A stretch of 64,000 nt of DNA from Serratia marcescens (GCF_006715005.1 NZ_VFMJ01000001.1:3410001-3474000); one strand, 5' to 3'; shown: positions 21,470-31,714, numbered from the stretch's first letter. Made by a program: numbers and translations. The notes: a model not told the origin generated them from the letters alone.

Positions 21470-21784
21470 TCAGGCCAGCGTCCCGGCGCCGCGGCACGGC
21501 GGCGAGGCCGGCACGGTATCCTGCAATCCTTCCCACTCTTTGAGCGTATAGGTGTGCAGCGCCAGCGCGTGTACGCCATCGGCCAGTTCTTCCGACAGTA
21601 CGCCGTAGATAGAGCGGTGACGCGTCAAAAACCGTTCGCCGACGAAGCGATCGCTGACCAATACCACTTTGAAATGACTTTCTGAACCCGCCGGAACGTT
21701 ATGACGATAGCTTTCATCAACGACTTCCAGATACGCGGGCTCAAACGCCGCCCTTAACTTTGCTTCTATTTGCTCGCGAATCAT
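21470..21784 (-). CDS. bolA: Stress-response morphogene BolA
   Basis: A 104-residue BolA-family protein with the class II KH-like fold. The conserved core [27 protein letters not shown] and the invariant histidine of [14 protein letters not shown] are present. BolA works with monothiol glutaredoxins on [2Fe-2S] clusters and alters cell shape and biofilm in stress and stationary phase. It starts at an ATG with a GGAGAT ribosome binding site. A gearbox-like -10 (CGGCTAATA) lies about 50 bp upstream, which fits growth-rate control as in E. coli. It is upstream of tig, the usual order. Confidence 0.97.
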   Translation of the reverse strand: MIREQIEAKLRAAFEPAYLEVVDESYRHNVPAGSESHFKVVLVSDRFVGERFLTRHRSIYGVLSEELADGVHALALHTYTLKEWEGLQDTVPASPPCRGAGTLA

Positions 21785-22098
21785 AGGATCTCCTTACAAC
21801 ACCGGCAGAGGACCGTGCCCATCTAGTTCAATATTAGCCGGTTTTCCCCCGTTTAGACCATCGCCTGGACAAATTTCTCTTTTCTGCGGTCAGATGATGA
21901 GCGTTATCCCCGCCGCTTGGGGGATTATCCGATTGAGCAGGCCAAAAAAGCGTGTTTTTATCAACGGCAGGTAAAAATTTGTCACTCAGGCGCCTTCCGC
22001 GCTTCCACCGCACGGCGGCGATGCTATGATGTCGGCAATTTGTTGTCGGCTATCCCGCTCTGATTATTGCTAAATCCATCGAGAATGAGACAGAAAAC
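21785..22098. other. bolA-yajG divergent spacer (314 bp)
   Basis: Contains the bolA ribosome binding site and gearbox-like promoter on the minus strand and the start region of yajG on the plus strand. A TATGAT near 22021-22026 could be a -10 for yajG. No coding signal is seen. Confidence 0.45.
21832..21840 (-). promoter_or_regulatory. Gearbox-like -10 element of bolA
   Basis: CGGCTAATA on the minus strand, one base from the E. coli bolA P1 gearbox -10 (CGGCTAGTA). Such promoters rise as growth slows. Confidence 0.55.
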
Positions 22099-22677
22099 AT
22101 GTTAAAGAAACTTTGTCTTCCTTTGCTGGCCGCCCTGCTGCTGGCCGGCTGTGCGACCAGCAGCAACACCCTGAACGTCACGCCGAAAATCGTTCTGCCG
22201 CAGCAGGATCCTACCCTGCAGGGCATCACCATCAGCATCAACGGCGCGGATCAACGCACCGATCAGGCGCTGGCCAAGGTAAACCGCGACGGTCAGCTGG
22301 TTACGCTGACGCCATCGCGCGATCTGCGTTTCCTGTTGCAGGAAGTGCTGGAGAAACAAATGGGCGCACGCGGCTACATGATCGGCGCCGACGGCCCGGT
22401 GGCGCTGCAGATCGTCGTCAATAACCTGTACGCGGACGTCTCCGAAGGCAATCTGCGCTACAACATCACCACCAAAGCCGACATCTCGATCATCGCCCAG
22501 GCGAAGAACGGCAACAAGCAGGTGAAAAATTACCGCTCAACCTATAACGTGCAGGGCGCCTTCACGGCCACCAACGAGAAGATCACCGACGCCGTCAACT
22601 CCGTGCTGGGCGACGTGATCGCCGACATGGCCCAGGACACCAGCGTCAACGACTTTATCAAGCAAAACGCGCGCTAA
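22099..22677 (+). CDS. yajG: YajG family lipoprotein
   Basis: A 192-residue lipoprotein. The signal peptide ends in the lipobox LLAG-C18, so the mature protein is lipid-anchored in the envelope. The rest is soluble and matches YajG in enterobacteria; the biochemical role is unknown to me. It lies 51 bp before ampG on the same strand, the conserved yajG-ampG order, which suggests co-transcription with muropeptide recycling. The start at 22099 follows a weakly purine-rich GAGAATGAGACAGAAAAC leader. Confidence 0.92.
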   Translation: MLKKLCLPLLAALLLAGCATSSNTLNVTPKIVLPQQDPTLQGITISINGADQRTDQALAKVNRDGQLVTLTPSRDLRFLLQEVLEKQMGARGYMIGADGPVALQIVVNNLYADVSEGNLRYNITTKADISIIAQAKNGNKQVKNYRSTYNVQGAFTATNEKITDAVNSVLGDVIADMAQDTSVNDFIKQNAR

Positions 22678-22728
22678 TCGACGCGCCTTGCGCCGCCCGG
22701 CGGATCGGGCGGCGCAGACAGGGAACTC

Positions 22729-24207
22729 ATGTCGAAACACTATCTGAACATCTTCACCCAGCGTAACTCCGCCATTCTGCTGCTGCTGGGCTTCGCGTCG
22801 GGTCTGCCGCTGGCACTGACCTCCGGCACGCTGCAAGCCTGGATGACCGTCGAAAACATCGATCTGAAAACCATCGGCATTTTCTCGCTGGTGGGCCAGG
22901 CCTACGTCTTCAAATTCCTCTGGTCGCCCTTCATGGACCGCTATACCCCGCCGTTCCTCGGGCGGCGCCGCGGTTGGCTGCTGATCAGCCAGCTGCTGCT
23001 GGTGGCGGCGATCGTGGCGATGGGCTTCATGCAACCCGCGCAGCACCTGTGGTGGCTGGCGGCGTTGGCGGTGCTGGTGGCGTTCTGCTCCGCCTCGCAA
23101 GATATCGTGTTCGACGCTTATAAAACCGACCTGCTGAAAGCCGAAGAACGCGGCACGGGTGCGGCGATATCGGTACTGGGTTATCGGCTGGCGATGCTGG
23201 TTTCCGGCGGCCTGGCGCTGTGGCTGGCGGATCGCTATTTCGGCTGGCAAGCCACCTACTGGCTGATGGCCGGATTGATGCTGATCGGCGTGGCCGCCAC
23301 GCTGCTGGCACCGGAGCCGGATGAAAGCATCCCGGCGCCGCGCACTATGGAACAGGCGGTCGTCGCGCCGCTGCGCGATTTCTTCGGCCGCAACAACGCC
23401 TGGCTGATCCTGCTGCTGATCGTGATGTACAAAATGGGCGACGCCTTCGCCGGCAGCCTGAGCACCACGTTCCTGATCCGCGGCGTGGGGTTCGACGCCG
23501 GTGAAGTCGGGCTGGTCAACAAAACCCTCGGCCTGTTCGCCACCATCGTCGGCGCCCTGTTCGGCGGCGTGCTGATGCAGCGCCTTAGCCTGTTCCGCGC
23601 GCTGATGCTGTTCGGCGTCCTGCAGGCAGTCTCCAACCTCGGGTATTGGATCCTGGCGGTGACCGACAAGAGCCTGCTCACCATGGGCAGCGCCATCTTC
23701 CTCGAAAACCTGTGCGGCGGCATGGGCACCGCGGCCTTCGTGGCGCTGCTGATGACGCTGTGCAACCGTTCGTTCTCCGCCACCCAGTTTGCGCTGTTGT
23801 CGGCGCTGTCCGCCGTGGGCCGCGTTTATGTCGGCCCGATCGCCGGCTGGTTCGTCGAAGCCCACGGCTGGCCGCTGTTCTACCTGTTCTCGATCGCCGC
23901 CGCCCTGCCCGGCTTGCTGCTGCTCGGCATCTGCCGCCAGACGCTGGAACACACCCAGCAGCACGGCGACTTTATGCCGCGCACCGAGTTTTCAGGATCT
24001 TACCGCTGGGCGCTGCGCTTGCTGACGCTGGGCTGTTCGCTGTTGGGTCTGTGGTTGCTGTTGCTGGTCGCCAATGCGCTGGGCTGGACGCAGGAACCGC
24101 TGTTGGCCGATCGGCTGCTGCAGGTCGGCGCCGCGCTGAGCCTGCTCGGCGTCGCGATGGGCAGCACGCTGGATTACCTGGCGTTGCGCCGCACCCGTTT
24201 GGCATAA
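22729..24207 (+). CDS. ampG: Muropeptide permease AmpG
   Basis: Major-facilitator permease of the inner membrane that imports GlcNAc-anhydroMurNAc muropeptides for cell-wall recycling. In Serratia the imported products also feed the AmpR/AmpC beta-lactamase induction route. The 492-residue product has about 12-14 membrane helices; recognisable segments are LLLGFASGLPLALTSGTLQAWM at the N-terminus and RGTGAAISVLGYRLAMLVSGG. Start and length match E. coli AmpG. It is second in yajG-ampG; the hairpin after it lacks a downstream T-run. Confidence 0.95.
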   Translation: MSKHYLNIFTQRNSAILLLLGFASGLPLALTSGTLQAWMTVENIDLKTIGIFSLVGQAYVFKFLWSPFMDRYTPPFLGRRRGWLLISQLLLVAAIVAMGFMQPAQHLWWLAALAVLVAFCSASQDIVFDAYKTDLLKAEERGTGAAISVLGYRLAMLVSGGLALWLADRYFGWQATYWLMAGLMLIGVAATLLAPEPDESIPAPRTMEQAVVAPLRDFFGRNNAWLILLLIVMYKMGDAFAGSLSTTFLIRGVGFDAGEVGLVNKTLGLFATIVGALFGGVLMQRLSLFRALMLFGVLQAVSNLGYWILAVTDKSLLTMGSAIFLENLCGGMGTAAFVALLMTLCNRSFSATQFALLSALSAVGRVYVGPIAGWFVEAHGWPLFYLFSIAAALPGLLLLGICRQTLEHTQQHGDFMPRTEFSGSYRWALRLLTLGCSLLGLWLLLLVANALGWTQEPLLADRLLQVGAALSLLGVAMGSTLDYLALRRTRLA

Positions 24208-24647
24208 TCTGACCGGCCGGCGATTTCGCCGGCCGAAAAAAAAGCGATCCGCAGGTATATTTATTTCGCTAAAAAAAGATAATCGGCGTGGAAATTATTT
24301 TTTTATCCGGCTACGGCGCTCGGAAATAAAATTAAATTCACCTTTAAGACACAATTATTTTACATTAAATAAACCTTTTCTGCGTATTTCCCCGCCGCGC
24401 ATTTCTTCGCCAAATTCATCATACCTTTAGTTTTCCTTAACATACGGGCTGCTCGTCACGATTCAGCGTGCCAACGCGTTGTTGTCATTGGTAAATTGTC
24501 ACGCAGGGTTACATCTGTGACCCCCTTAACAGAAAGTGTCAACAAGCCGCTGACACTCCCTTAAGCATGTTTACAGTACTGCAACCTTCCCGTAAAATGC
24601 CCGCACACATGAAACGACAATTGAGCCTTTGTTATTGAGGTCGTTAG
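24208..24647. other. ampG-cyoA intergenic region (440 bp)
   Basis: AT-rich compared with its surroundings. It begins with a GGCCGGCGA/TCGCCGGCC hairpin (24215-24234) followed by an A-run rather than a T-run. It ends with the cyo promoter (24570-24598) and leader. Several TGTCA/TGACA half-sites occur at 24490-24560, including a TGTCA-N9-TGACA inverted repeat, which may be regulator sites. No gene is seen. Confidence 0.55.
24570..24598 (+). promoter_or_regulatory. Sigma-70 promoter of cyoABCDE
   Basis: TTTACA (-35) and TAAAAT (-10) with a 17-bp spacer, about 45 bp before the cyoA ATG. Confidence 0.75.
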
Positions 24648-25598
24648 ATGAGACTTAAGAAATACAATAAAAGTATTGGGATGCTGTCATTAATCGCAGC
24701 CACTGTATTGCTCAGTGGTTGCGATATGGTTTTGATGAATCCCAAAGGAGCAATTGGTGTTGAGCAACGGACACTGATTATCACTGCAATCGCGTTGATG
24801 TTGATCGTGGTGGTGCCAGTTATCTTCATGGCGTTCGCCTTTGCCTGGAAGTATCGTTCTTCCAACAAAGACGCCAAGTACAGTCCGAACTGGGCCCACT
24901 CCAACAAGATCGAAGCGGTCGTCTGGACCATTCCTATCATTATCATCGCCATCCTTGGCACCATTACCTGGAAGACTACCCACGAGCTCGACCCGTTCAA
25001 GCCGATTGTCACTGACAAGAAGCCGATGACGATCGAAGTGGTGTCGCTCGACTGGAAATGGCTGTTCATCTACCCGGAACAAGGCATTGCGACGGTTAAT
25101 GAGCTGGCGTTCCCGAAAGATGTTCCAGTCGAATTCAAGATCACCTCTAACTCGGTAATGAACTCGTTCTTTATCCCGCAGTTAGGTGGGCAGATTTATG
25201 CGATGGCCGGCATGCAGACCAAACTGCACCTGATCGGCAACGAAGCCGGTGCCTACAAGGGCATCTCCAGCAGCTACAGCGGCGCAGGCTTCTCCGGTAT
25301 GAAATTCACCGCGATCGTTACCCCGACCGAAGGCGACTTCGATCAGTGGGTGGCCAAGGTGAAGGCATCGTCTAAAAACCTGAACACCACCGACGACTTT
25401 AACAAACTGGCAGAGCCGAGTGAAAACAACCCGGTTGAGTACTTTGCCGCTGTCAAACCGAATTTGTTCAAAGAAACAATTGCCAAATTCATGGGCGACA
25501 TGGATATGCACAAGGGCGCTGGCGCGCACGAAGGCATGGACATGAGCCAAGGTATGGACATGGGTGAACATGCTGCTCACGCCGGAGCCGAGGAATAA
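24648..25598 (+). CDS. cyoA: Cytochrome bo3 ubiquinol oxidase subunit II
   Basis: Subunit II of the aerobic proton-pumping quinol oxidase, anchored in the inner membrane. The 316-residue product has a lipoprotein signal with lipobox LLSG-C25 and two membrane helices (about 43-65 and 88-108). A periplasmic cupredoxin domain follows that lacks the CuA ligands, as expected for a quinol oxidase. The C-terminus is unusually Met/His-rich ([19 protein letters not shown] and onward), a feature shared in kind with E. coli CyoA. First gene of cyoABCDE, with a GAGGTCG ribosome binding site. Confidence 0.97.
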   Translation: MRLKKYNKSIGMLSLIAATVLLSGCDMVLMNPKGAIGVEQRTLIITAIALMLIVVVPVIFMAFAFAWKYRSSNKDAKYSPNWAHSNKIEAVVWTIPIIIIAILGTITWKTTHELDPFKPIVTDKKPMTIEVVSLDWKWLFIYPEQGIATVNELAFPKDVPVEFKITSNSVMNSFFIPQLGGQIYAMAGMQTKLHLIGNEAGAYKGISSSYSGAGFSGMKFTAIVTPTEGDFDQWVAKVKASSKNLNTTDDFNKLAEPSENNPVEYFAAVKPNLFKETIAKFMGDMDMHKGAGAHEGMDMSQGMDMGEHAAHAGAEE

Positions 25599-25601
25599 CT
25601 G

Positions 25602-27593
25602 ATGTTGGGAAAATTAACACTTGATGCGGTTCCGTACCACGAACCGATCATCATGGTCACCGTAGCCGCAATTATTGTCGGGGGCCTGGCAGTGCTGGCG
25701 CTGCTGACATATTTCGGCAAATGGAAGTGGCTGTGGAGCGAATGGCTGACTTCGGTCGACCATAAAAAAATTGGTATCATGTACATCGTCGTGGCCATGG
25801 TCATGCTGCTGCGCGGCTTTGCCGACGCCATCATGATGCGTAGCCAGCAGGCGTTGGCGTCCGCCGGCGAAGCCGGGTTCCTGCCGCCGCACCACTACGA
25901 CCAGATCTTCACCGCGCACGGCGTTATCATGATCTTCTTCATGGCGATGCCTTTCGTGGTCGGCCTGATGAACGTCGTGGTGCCGCTGCAAATCGGTGCG
26001 CGCGACGTCGCCTTCCCGTTCCTGAACTCCCTGAGCTTCTGGTTCTTCGTGGTGGGCGTTGTGCTGATCAACATCTCCCTGGGGGTCGGTGAGTTCGCTC
26101 AGACCGGTTGGCTGGCGTATCCGCCGCTGTCGGGTAAAGAGTACAGTCCTGGCGTCGGGGTCGATTACTGGATCTGGAGTCTGCAGATTTCCGGTCTGGG
26201 TACCCTGCTGACCGGCGTGAACTTCTTCGCCACCATTCTGAAGATGCGTGCCCCTGGCATGCCTATGATGAAGATGCCGGTGTTCACCTGGGCGGCCCTG
26301 TGTACTAACGTCCTGATCATCGTTTCTTTCCCAATTCTGACCGTCACCATCGCGCTGCTGACCCTGGATCGCTATCTGGGCACCCATTTCTTCACCAATG
26401 ATATGGGCGGCAACATGATGATGTACATCAACCTGATTTGGGCCTGGGGTCACCCAGAGGTGTATATCCTGGTTCTGCCGGTGTTCGGCGTGTTCTCCGA
26501 AGTCACCGCGACCTTCTCCAGAAAACGCCTGTTCGGCTATACCTCACTGGTATGGGCAACCATCGCGATCACCGTTCTGTCGTTCATCGTCTGGCTGCAC
26601 CACTTCTTCACCATGGGGTCCGGCGCGAACGTTAACGCCTTCTTCGGTATCGCCACCATGATCATTTCCATCCCGACCGGGGTGAAAATCTTCAACTGGC
26701 TGTTCACCATGTATCAGGGCCGTATCAAGCTCAACTCCGCAATGCTGTGGACCGTTGGCTTCATCATCACCTTCTCCGTGGGTGGTATGACCGGCGTTCT
26801 GCTGGCGGTGCCGGGCGCGAACTTCGTGCTGCACAACAGCCTGTTCCTGATCGCTCACTTCCACAACGTCATCATCGGCGGCGTGGTGTTCGGTTGCTTC
26901 GCGGGCCTGACCTACTGGTTCCCGAAATCCTTCGGCTTCACGCTGAACGAAAAATGGGGCATCCGCGCGTTCTGGTTCTGGATCATCGGCTTCTTCACCG
27001 CCTTCATGCCGCTGTACGCATTGGGCTTTATGGGCATGACCCGTCGTATCAGCCAGAACATCAACCCTGAGTTCCACCCTCTGCTGCTGGTTGCAGCCGG
27101 CGGTGCGGCGCTGATCGCCTGCGGCATCCTGTGCCAGCTGATTCAGATCTTCGTCAGTATCCGTGACCGCGAACAGAACCGCGATCTGACCGGTGACCCA
27201 TGGGGTGCTCGTACTCTGGAGTGGTCAACTTCGTCTCCACCGCCGTTCTATAACTTTGCCGTAGTGCCGCAGATTCACGACCGTGATGAATTCTGGGACA
27301 TGAAAGAAAAAGGCGAAGCGTATAAGAAACCGGCTAAATACGAACCGATTCATATGCCTAAGAACACCGGCGCCGGCGTTATCATCGCCTTCTTCAGCCT
27401 GGTCTTCGGTTTCGCAATGATTTGGGAAATCTGGTGGATGGCTCTGGCCGGCTTCATCGGTATGATCGTTGTCTGGATCGGCAAGAGCTTCGATCACGAT
27501 GTTGACTACTATGTGCAGGTTGATGAAATCGAGCGCATTGAGAACCAACACTACGAACAAATCCGTAAAGCAGGCGTGAACCATGTCAACTGA
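25602..27593 (+). CDS. cyoB: Cytochrome bo3 ubiquinol oxidase subunit I
   Basis: Catalytic heme-copper subunit, 663 residues, about 15 membrane helices. Visible ligands and proton-path residues include the low-spin heme His of [11 protein letters not shown], the CuB/Tyr motif [12 protein letters not shown], the paired histidines of WLHHFFTMG and the heme ligands in [13 protein letters not shown]. It reduces oxygen to water and pumps protons using ubiquinol. It starts 3 bp after cyoA ends and overlaps cyoC by 11 bp, so translation is probably coupled. Confidence 0.98.
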   Translation: MLGKLTLDAVPYHEPIIMVTVAAIIVGGLAVLALLTYFGKWKWLWSEWLTSVDHKKIGIMYIVVAMVMLLRGFADAIMMRSQQALASAGEAGFLPPHHYDQIFTAHGVIMIFFMAMPFVVGLMNVVVPLQIGARDVAFPFLNSLSFWFFVVGVVLINISLGVGEFAQTGWLAYPPLSGKEYSPGVGVDYWIWSLQISGLGTLLTGVNFFATILKMRAPGMPMMKMPVFTWAALCTNVLIIVSFPILTVTIALLTLDRYLGTHFFTNDMGGNMMMYINLIWAWGHPEVYILVLPVFGVFSEVTATFSRKRLFGYTSLVWATIAITVLSFIVWLHHFFTMGSGANVNAFFGIATMIISIPTGVKIFNWLFTMYQGRIKLNSAMLWTVGFIITFSVGGMTGVLLAVPGANFVLHNSLFLIAHFHNVIIGGVVFGCFAGLTYWFPKSFGFTLNEKWGIRAFWFWIIGFFTAFMPLYALGFMGMTRRISQNINPEFHPLLLVAAGGAALIACGILCQLIQIFVSIRDREQNRDLTGDPWGARTLEWSTSSPPPFYNFAVVPQIHDRDEFWDMKEKGEAYKKPAKYEPIHMPKNTGAGVIIAFFSLVFGFAMIWEIWWMALAGFIGMIVVWIGKSFDHDVDYYVQVDEIERIENQHYEQIRKAGVNHVN

Positions 27594-28197
27594 AACTCTG
27601 ACCAATCATAACGCAGCCCATGCAGAGCATGGGCACCACGATGCGGGTGAGACCAAAGTCTTCGGATTCTGGATCTACCTGATGAGCGACTGTATTTTGT
27701 TTGCGAGCTTGTTCGCAACTTATGCAGTCCTGGTGAACGGGACCGCGGGCGGTCCCTCAGGCAAAGACATCTTCGACCTGAAGTTTGTCCTGGTCGAAAC
27801 TTTCCTGCTGTTGTTCAGCTCCATCACCTACGGCATGGCGATGATCGCCATGAACAAGGGTAAAGTTGGCGGTGTAAACACCTGGTTGTTCCTGACCTTC
27901 CTGTTTGGTCTGGGCTTCGTGGCGATGGAAATCTATGAGTTCCATCACCTGATCGCCGAAGGCTTCGGTCCGGATCGCAGCGCGTTCCTGTCCAGCTTCT
28001 TCGCGCTGGTCGGCACCCACGGTCTGCACGTGACTTCCGGTCTGATTTGGATCGTCGTGATGATGATTCAGGTGAGCAAGTTCGGCCTGACCTCAGCCAA
28101 CAAAACCCGCCTGATGTGCCTGAGCCTGTTCTGGCACTTCCTGGACGTGGTCTGGATCTGCGTATTTACCGTTGTCTACCTGCTGGGGGTTATGTAA
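27583..28197 (+). CDS. cyoC: Cytochrome bo3 ubiquinol oxidase subunit III
   Basis: A 204-residue subunit III with five membrane helices and a soluble His-rich N-terminus ([17 protein letters not shown]). The conserved [18 protein letters not shown] loop and [11 protein letters not shown] motif identify it. It supports assembly and stability of the oxidase core. Its start overlaps the end of cyoB by 11 bp, and its stop overlaps the cyoD start codon (TAATG). Confidence 0.97.
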   Translation: MSTETLTNHNAAHAEHGHHDAGETKVFGFWIYLMSDCILFASLFATYAVLVNGTAGGPSGKDIFDLKFVLVETFLLLFSSITYGMAMIAMNKGKVGGVNTWLFLTFLFGLGFVAMEIYEFHHLIAEGFGPDRSAFLSSFFALVGTHGLHVTSGLIWIVVMMIQVSKFGLTSANKTRLMCLSLFWHFLDVVWICVFTVVYLLGVM

Positions 28198-28535
28198 TGA
28201 GCCATTCATCCCATGAAACCTCTCACGGCGGCGCAAGCCACGGCAGCGTGAAGTCATACCTGATCGGCTTTATCCTGTCGATCATCCTGACGGTAATTCC
28301 ATTTGCGATGGTAATGAACGGCACTGCCTCTCATTCCACCATCCTGGCGGTTGTTGTCGGTATGGCGGTTATCCAGGTGATTGTTCACCTGGTTTACTTC
28401 CTGCACATGAACACCTCATCGGAAGAGCGCTGGAACCTGGTGGCATTGCTGTTCACCGCTATGATCATCGGTATCGTTGTTGTAGGTTCACTCTGGATTA
28501 TGTACAACCTCAACATCAATATGATGGTCGATTAA
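28197..28535 (+). CDS. cyoD: Cytochrome bo3 ubiquinol oxidase subunit IV
   Basis: A 112-residue small subunit with three membrane helices after a His/Ser-rich N-terminus ([16 protein letters not shown]). The conserved [19 protein letters not shown] segment is present. It helps assembly of the CuB site in subunit I. The ATG shares its first base with the last base of the cyoC stop codon, a classic coupled arrangement; longer in-frame starts inside cyoC are not credible. Confidence 0.96.
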   Translation: MSHSSHETSHGGASHGSVKSYLIGFILSIILTVIPFAMVMNGTASHSTILAVVVGMAVIQVIVHLVYFLHMNTSSEERWNLVALLFTAMIIGIVVVGSLWIMYNLNINMMVD

Positions 28536-28549
28536 GAGCTGAGCTGCAC

Positions 28550-29443
28550 GTGATGATTAAGCAATACCTGCAAGTCACTAAACCAGGAATTATTTTCGGC
28601 AATTTAATTTCTGTCGTTGGGGGATTCCTGCTCGCTTCCAAAGGGAGCATCGACTATCCCCTGTTTCTCGCCACCCTGGTGGGTGTCTCGTTGGTGGTCG
28701 CGTCGGGCTGTGTGTTTAACAACTACATCGACCGCGACATCGACAAGAAAATGGAGAGAACGAAGAATCGGGTGCTGGTAAAAGGCCTGATCGCGCCGAG
28801 TGTCACCCTGGTTTATGCGACCGCTTTGGGTATTGTGGGCTTTGCGTTGCTGTATATCGCAGCCAACCCGCTGGCCATGTGGCTGGCGGTGATGGGCTTC
28901 GTGGTTTATGTCGGCGTTTACAGCCTGTACATGAAACGCCACTCGGTCTACGGCACGCTGATCGGCAGCCTGTCGGGCGCCGCGCCGCCGGTTATCGGCT
29001 ACTGCGCGGTGACCAACGAGTTCGACGCCGGCGCGTTGATCCTGCTGGCTATCTTTAGCCTGTGGCAGATGCCGCATTCTTATGCGATCGCTATCTTCCG
29101 CTTTAAAGATTACCAGGCGGCCAACATTCCGGTCCTGCCGGTGGTGAAAGGCATTTCCGTCGCCAAGAACCACATCACGGTCTACATCCTGGCATTTATG
29201 ATCGCCACGCTGATGCTGACCCTGGTAGGTTATGCCGGCTACAAGTACCTGATCGTCGCTGCGGCGGTGAGCGTATGGTGGCTCGGCATGGCGCTGCGCG
29301 GTTACAAGACCGAAAACGACAGCGTCTGGGCGCGTAAACTGTTCGTGTTCTCCATCGTCGCCATCACCTCGCTGAGCGTGATGATGTCGATCGACTTCAG
29401 CGCCACGGCGGCGCCTGAAGCGCTGGTGACCTACGTTTGGTAA
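28550..29443 (+). CDS. cyoE: Heme O synthase (protoheme IX farnesyltransferase)
   Basis: Integral membrane prenyltransferase (UbiA superfamily) that adds farnesyl to heme B, making the heme O needed by cytochrome bo3. About 297 residues, with nine membrane helices. The Asp-rich motif [18 protein letters not shown] and the second site [20 protein letters not shown] are both intact. The GTG at 28550 is followed at once by an ATG (28553); either gives an active-length protein. Last gene of the cyo operon, closed by a good terminator. Confidence 0.96.
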   Translation: MMIKQYLQVTKPGIIFGNLISVVGGFLLASKGSIDYPLFLATLVGVSLVVASGCVFNNYIDRDIDKKMERTKNRVLVKGLIAPSVTLVYATALGIVGFALLYIAANPLAMWLAVMGFVVYVGVYSLYMKRHSVYGTLIGSLSGAAPPVIGYCAVTNEFDAGALILLAIFSLWQMPHSYAIAIFRFKDYQAANIPVLPVVKGISVAKNHITVYILAFMIATLMLTLVGYAGYKYLIVAAAVSVWWLGMALRGYKTENDSVWARKLFVFSIVAITSLSVMMSIDFSATAAPEALVTYVW

Positions 29444-29460
29444 GCCAAATCATCTGTGAA

Positions 29461-29488
29461 TGGGCCGCTTTTGCGGCCCATTTTATTT
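29461..29488 (+). terminator. Terminator of the cyo operon
   Basis: Stem TGGGCCGC (29461-29468), TTTT loop, GCGGCCCA (29473-29480), then TTTTATTTG. Confidence 0.85.
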
Positions 29489-29564
29489 GTCACGCCGAAA
29501 AGCGGCCGAACTGTAATATCTGCTAAACAACATTCGATTTACCCCCCCTGCCCTGCACACTAAA

Positions 29565-29615
29565 ATGACGCAGCTTTACAGAAGTCATGCCATCAGGCGC
29601 TGTTTCAACGTCTGA
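29565..29615 (+). other. 16-codon ORF in the yajR leader (possible leader peptide)
   Basis: ATG at 29565 opens a 16-residue frame, MTQLYRSHAIRRCFNV, ending at TGA 29613-29615 inside the 3' arm of the hairpin before yajR. Translation through it would melt that hairpin, the layout of a leader-peptide attenuator. There is no Shine-Dalgarno sequence in front of it, so it may be chance. Confidence 0.25.
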
Positions 29616-29628
29616 TGGCATGGTTTTT
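29586..29628 (+). terminator. Terminator-like hairpin just upstream of yajR
   Basis: A perfect 11-bp stem, CATGCCATCAG (29586-29596) with CTGATGGCATG (29612-29622), 15-base loop, then GTTTTT. It ends 13 bp before the yajR start codon. It could be a second cyo terminator, an attenuator of yajR or the end of a small RNA. Confidence 0.7.
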
Positions 29629-29641
29629 ACCGAGGTTTGAT

Positions 29642-31006
29642 GTGAACGATAATTCAATGACCCCGCAGGAGCGCCGCGCCACCTGGGGATTGGGCACCGT
29701 ATTCTCCCTGCGCATGCTCGGCATGTTTATGGTACTGCCGGTGCTGACCACCTATGGCATGGCGCTCAACGGCGCCAGCGAAGCGCTGATCGGCATCGCC
29801 ATCGGCATCTACGGCCTGGCGCAGGCGGTGTTTCAAATCCCGTTTGGCCTGGTGTCCGATCGCATCGGCCGCAAGCCGCTGATCGTCGGCGGCCTGCTGA
29901 TCTTTGCCCTCGGCAGCGTGATCGCCGCCGCGACCGATTCGATCTGGGGCGTGATCCTCGGCCGCGCGCTGCAAGGCTCCGGCGCGATCGCCGCCGCGGT
30001 AATGGCGCTGCTCTCCGATCTGACCCGCGAGCAGAACCGCACCAAGGCGATGGCGTTTATCGGCGTCAGCTTCGGCATCACCTTTGCCATCGCCATGGTA
30101 TTGGGCCCTATCATCACCCACGCTTTCGGTCTGCACGCGCTGTTCTGGATGATCGCCGTACTGGCGCTGGCCGGCATTGTCATCACCCTGGCGGTAGTGC
30201 CTTCCGCCGACACGCATCTGCTGAACCGCGAGTCCAGCATCGTGCGCGGCAGCTTCCGCAAGGTGCTGAGCAACTCGCGCCTGCTGAAGCTCAACTTCGG
30301 CATCATGTGCCTGCATATCCTGCTGATGTCGAGCTTCGTGGCGCTGCCGCTGGCGATGGAAAAAGCCGGGCTGGCGGCCAGCGAGCACTGGATCGTCTAC
30401 CTGGTCACCATGCTGGTATCGTTCGCCGCCGTGGTGCCTTTCATCATCTATGCCGAAAAATATCGCCGCATGAAGCAGGTGTTTATGGGCTGCGTGGCGG
30501 TGCTGTTCTGCGCCGAAGTGCTGCTGTGGCTCTCCGGCGCACACCTGTGGGGCATCATCGCCGGCGTGCAGCTATTCTTCATGGCCTTCAACGTGATGGA
30601 GGCCATTCTGCCTTCGCTGATCAGCAAAGAATCGCCGGCCGGCTACAAGGGCACCGCGATGGGGGTCTACTCCACCAGCCAGTTTATCGGCGTGGCGATC
30701 GGCGGCAGCCTCGGCGGCTGGCTGTACGGTTTGCAGGGGGCGGGCTTGGTGTTTATCGCCGGCGCCGTATTGGCCGCAGTCTGGTTCCTGGTCAGCAGCA
30801 CCATGAAAGAGCCGCCGTATGTCAGCAGCCTGCGCATTACGCTGTCGGAACTGGCGGTGAAGGATTCGGCGCTGGAAAGCCGCCTGAAGGCGCAGCCCGG
30901 CGTGGCTGAGGCGATCGTAGTGCCGGAAGAGCGCAGCGCCTACGTCAAGGTGGATACCAAGCAGACCAATCGCGGTCAGCTGGAAGCGCTGGTCAATTCG
31001 CTGTAA
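29642..31006 (+). CDS. yajR: Major-facilitator transporter YajR
   Basis: Inner-membrane MFS proton antiporter-like protein, 454 residues, matching E. coli YajR in length. Twelve membrane helices include the family motif A GLVSDRIGRKPLIVGG. A C-terminal cytoplasmic ferredoxin-like YAM domain follows (about residues 390-454). The substrate is not established. I chose the GTG at 29642 (MNDNSMTPQERRATWGLG) because GAGG lies 6 bases upstream; the longer frame would pass through the leader hairpin. Confidence 0.93.
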   Translation: MNDNSMTPQERRATWGLGTVFSLRMLGMFMVLPVLTTYGMALNGASEALIGIAIGIYGLAQAVFQIPFGLVSDRIGRKPLIVGGLLIFALGSVIAAATDSIWGVILGRALQGSGAIAAAVMALLSDLTREQNRTKAMAFIGVSFGITFAIAMVLGPIITHAFGLHALFWMIAVLALAGIVITLAVVPSADTHLLNRESSIVRGSFRKVLSNSRLLKLNFGIMCLHILLMSSFVALPLAMEKAGLAASEHWIVYLVTMLVSFAAVVPFIIYAEKYRRMKQVFMGCVAVLFCAEVLLWLSGAHLWGIIAGVQLFFMAFNVMEAILPSLISKESPAGYKGTAMGVYSTSQFIGVAIGGSLGGWLYGLQGAGLVFIAGAVLAAVWFLVSSTMKEPPYVSSLRITLSELAVKDSALESRLKAQPGVAEAIVVPEERSAYVKVDTKQTNRGQLEALVNSL

Positions 31007-31010
31007 AGAA

Positions 31011-31035
31011 ACGGGGCCGGCAATGCCGGCCCCGT
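31011..31035. terminator. Terminator between convergent yajR and yajQ
   Basis: A 12-bp stem (31011-31022 with 31024-31035, closing pairs open to form the loop). On the minus strand TTTCTTT follows. Confidence 0.7.
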
Positions 31036-31040
31036 AGAGA

Positions 31041-31532
31041 TTAATCGCGGAAGTTCTTGAACTGGAACGGCTGCCCCAGATCGCCGCCACGCACCAGCGC
31101 CATCACGCTCTGCAAATCGTCGCGTGACTTGCCGGTCACCCGCACTTCTTCGCCCTGGATCTGCGCCTGTACTTTCAGCTTGCTGTCTTTGATCAGCTTG
31201 ACGATTTTCTTCGCCACAGAGGTTTCAATCCCCTGCTTCAGCTTGGCTTCCACGCTGTAGGTTTTACCGCTGTGGGTAAACTCTTCCGGGATCTCCAGCG
31301 CGGCGCCGTCGATGCTGCGCTTGCTCAGCTTTTCGCGCAGAATGTCGAGCAGCTGCTGCACCTGGAAATCAGACTCGGTGGCAACCTTGATGCTTTGGTC
31401 TTTCTCGTTTAGCTCAAAGCTGGCCGGCACGTTGCGAAAATCCCAGCGGGTGCCGAGATCGCGGGTGGCGTTCTCAACGGCGTTACGCACTTCCTGCATA
31501 TCAATTTCGGAAACGATGTCGAAAGATGGCAT
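31041..31532 (-). CDS. yajQ: UPF0234 nucleotide-binding protein YajQ
   Basis: A 163-residue cytosolic protein with two ferredoxin-like domains, matching the YajQ family ([22 protein letters not shown], ending PFQFKNFRD). Family members bind nucleotides; the Xanthomonas homologue binds cyclic di-GMP and acts in gene regulation. The role in enterobacteria is unclear. The ATG at 31532 gives the family length; a 41-residue upstream extension lacks similarity. It converges on yajR and diverges from panE. Confidence 0.94.
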   Translation of the reverse strand: MPSFDIVSEIDMQEVRNAVENATRDLGTRWDFRNVPASFELNEKDQSIKVATESDFQVQQLLDILREKLSKRSIDGAALEIPEEFTHSGKTYSVEAKLKQGIETSVAKKIVKLIKDSKLKVQAQIQGEEVRVTGKSRDDLQSVMALVRGGDLGQPFQFKNFRD

Positions 31533-31714
31533 ACTTCTTCCTCCTGAATGAGTGCCTAATAGCTTAGGCGATTTTGATGCCGAGCATGATAACCGCTTTG
31601 CCGTCTCAGACAAAATCTGCTGAACGCACGCAGGGATAGCGCTTCGGGCTGCCATAAAGCCTATAGTTAATTCACGGTAATTGAGCGGTATTCCCGTGTT
31701 TCCAAGGAGACTGA

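Noticed and set aside
24215-24234. Hairpin after ampG as an intrinsic terminator
   Set aside because: The stem is good, but the plus-strand tail is an A-run, not a T-run, so intrinsic termination of ampG is not supported.
24608-24640. Short ORF in the cyoA leader
   Set aside because: About 9-13 codons, no ribosome binding site and no hairpin that it could control.
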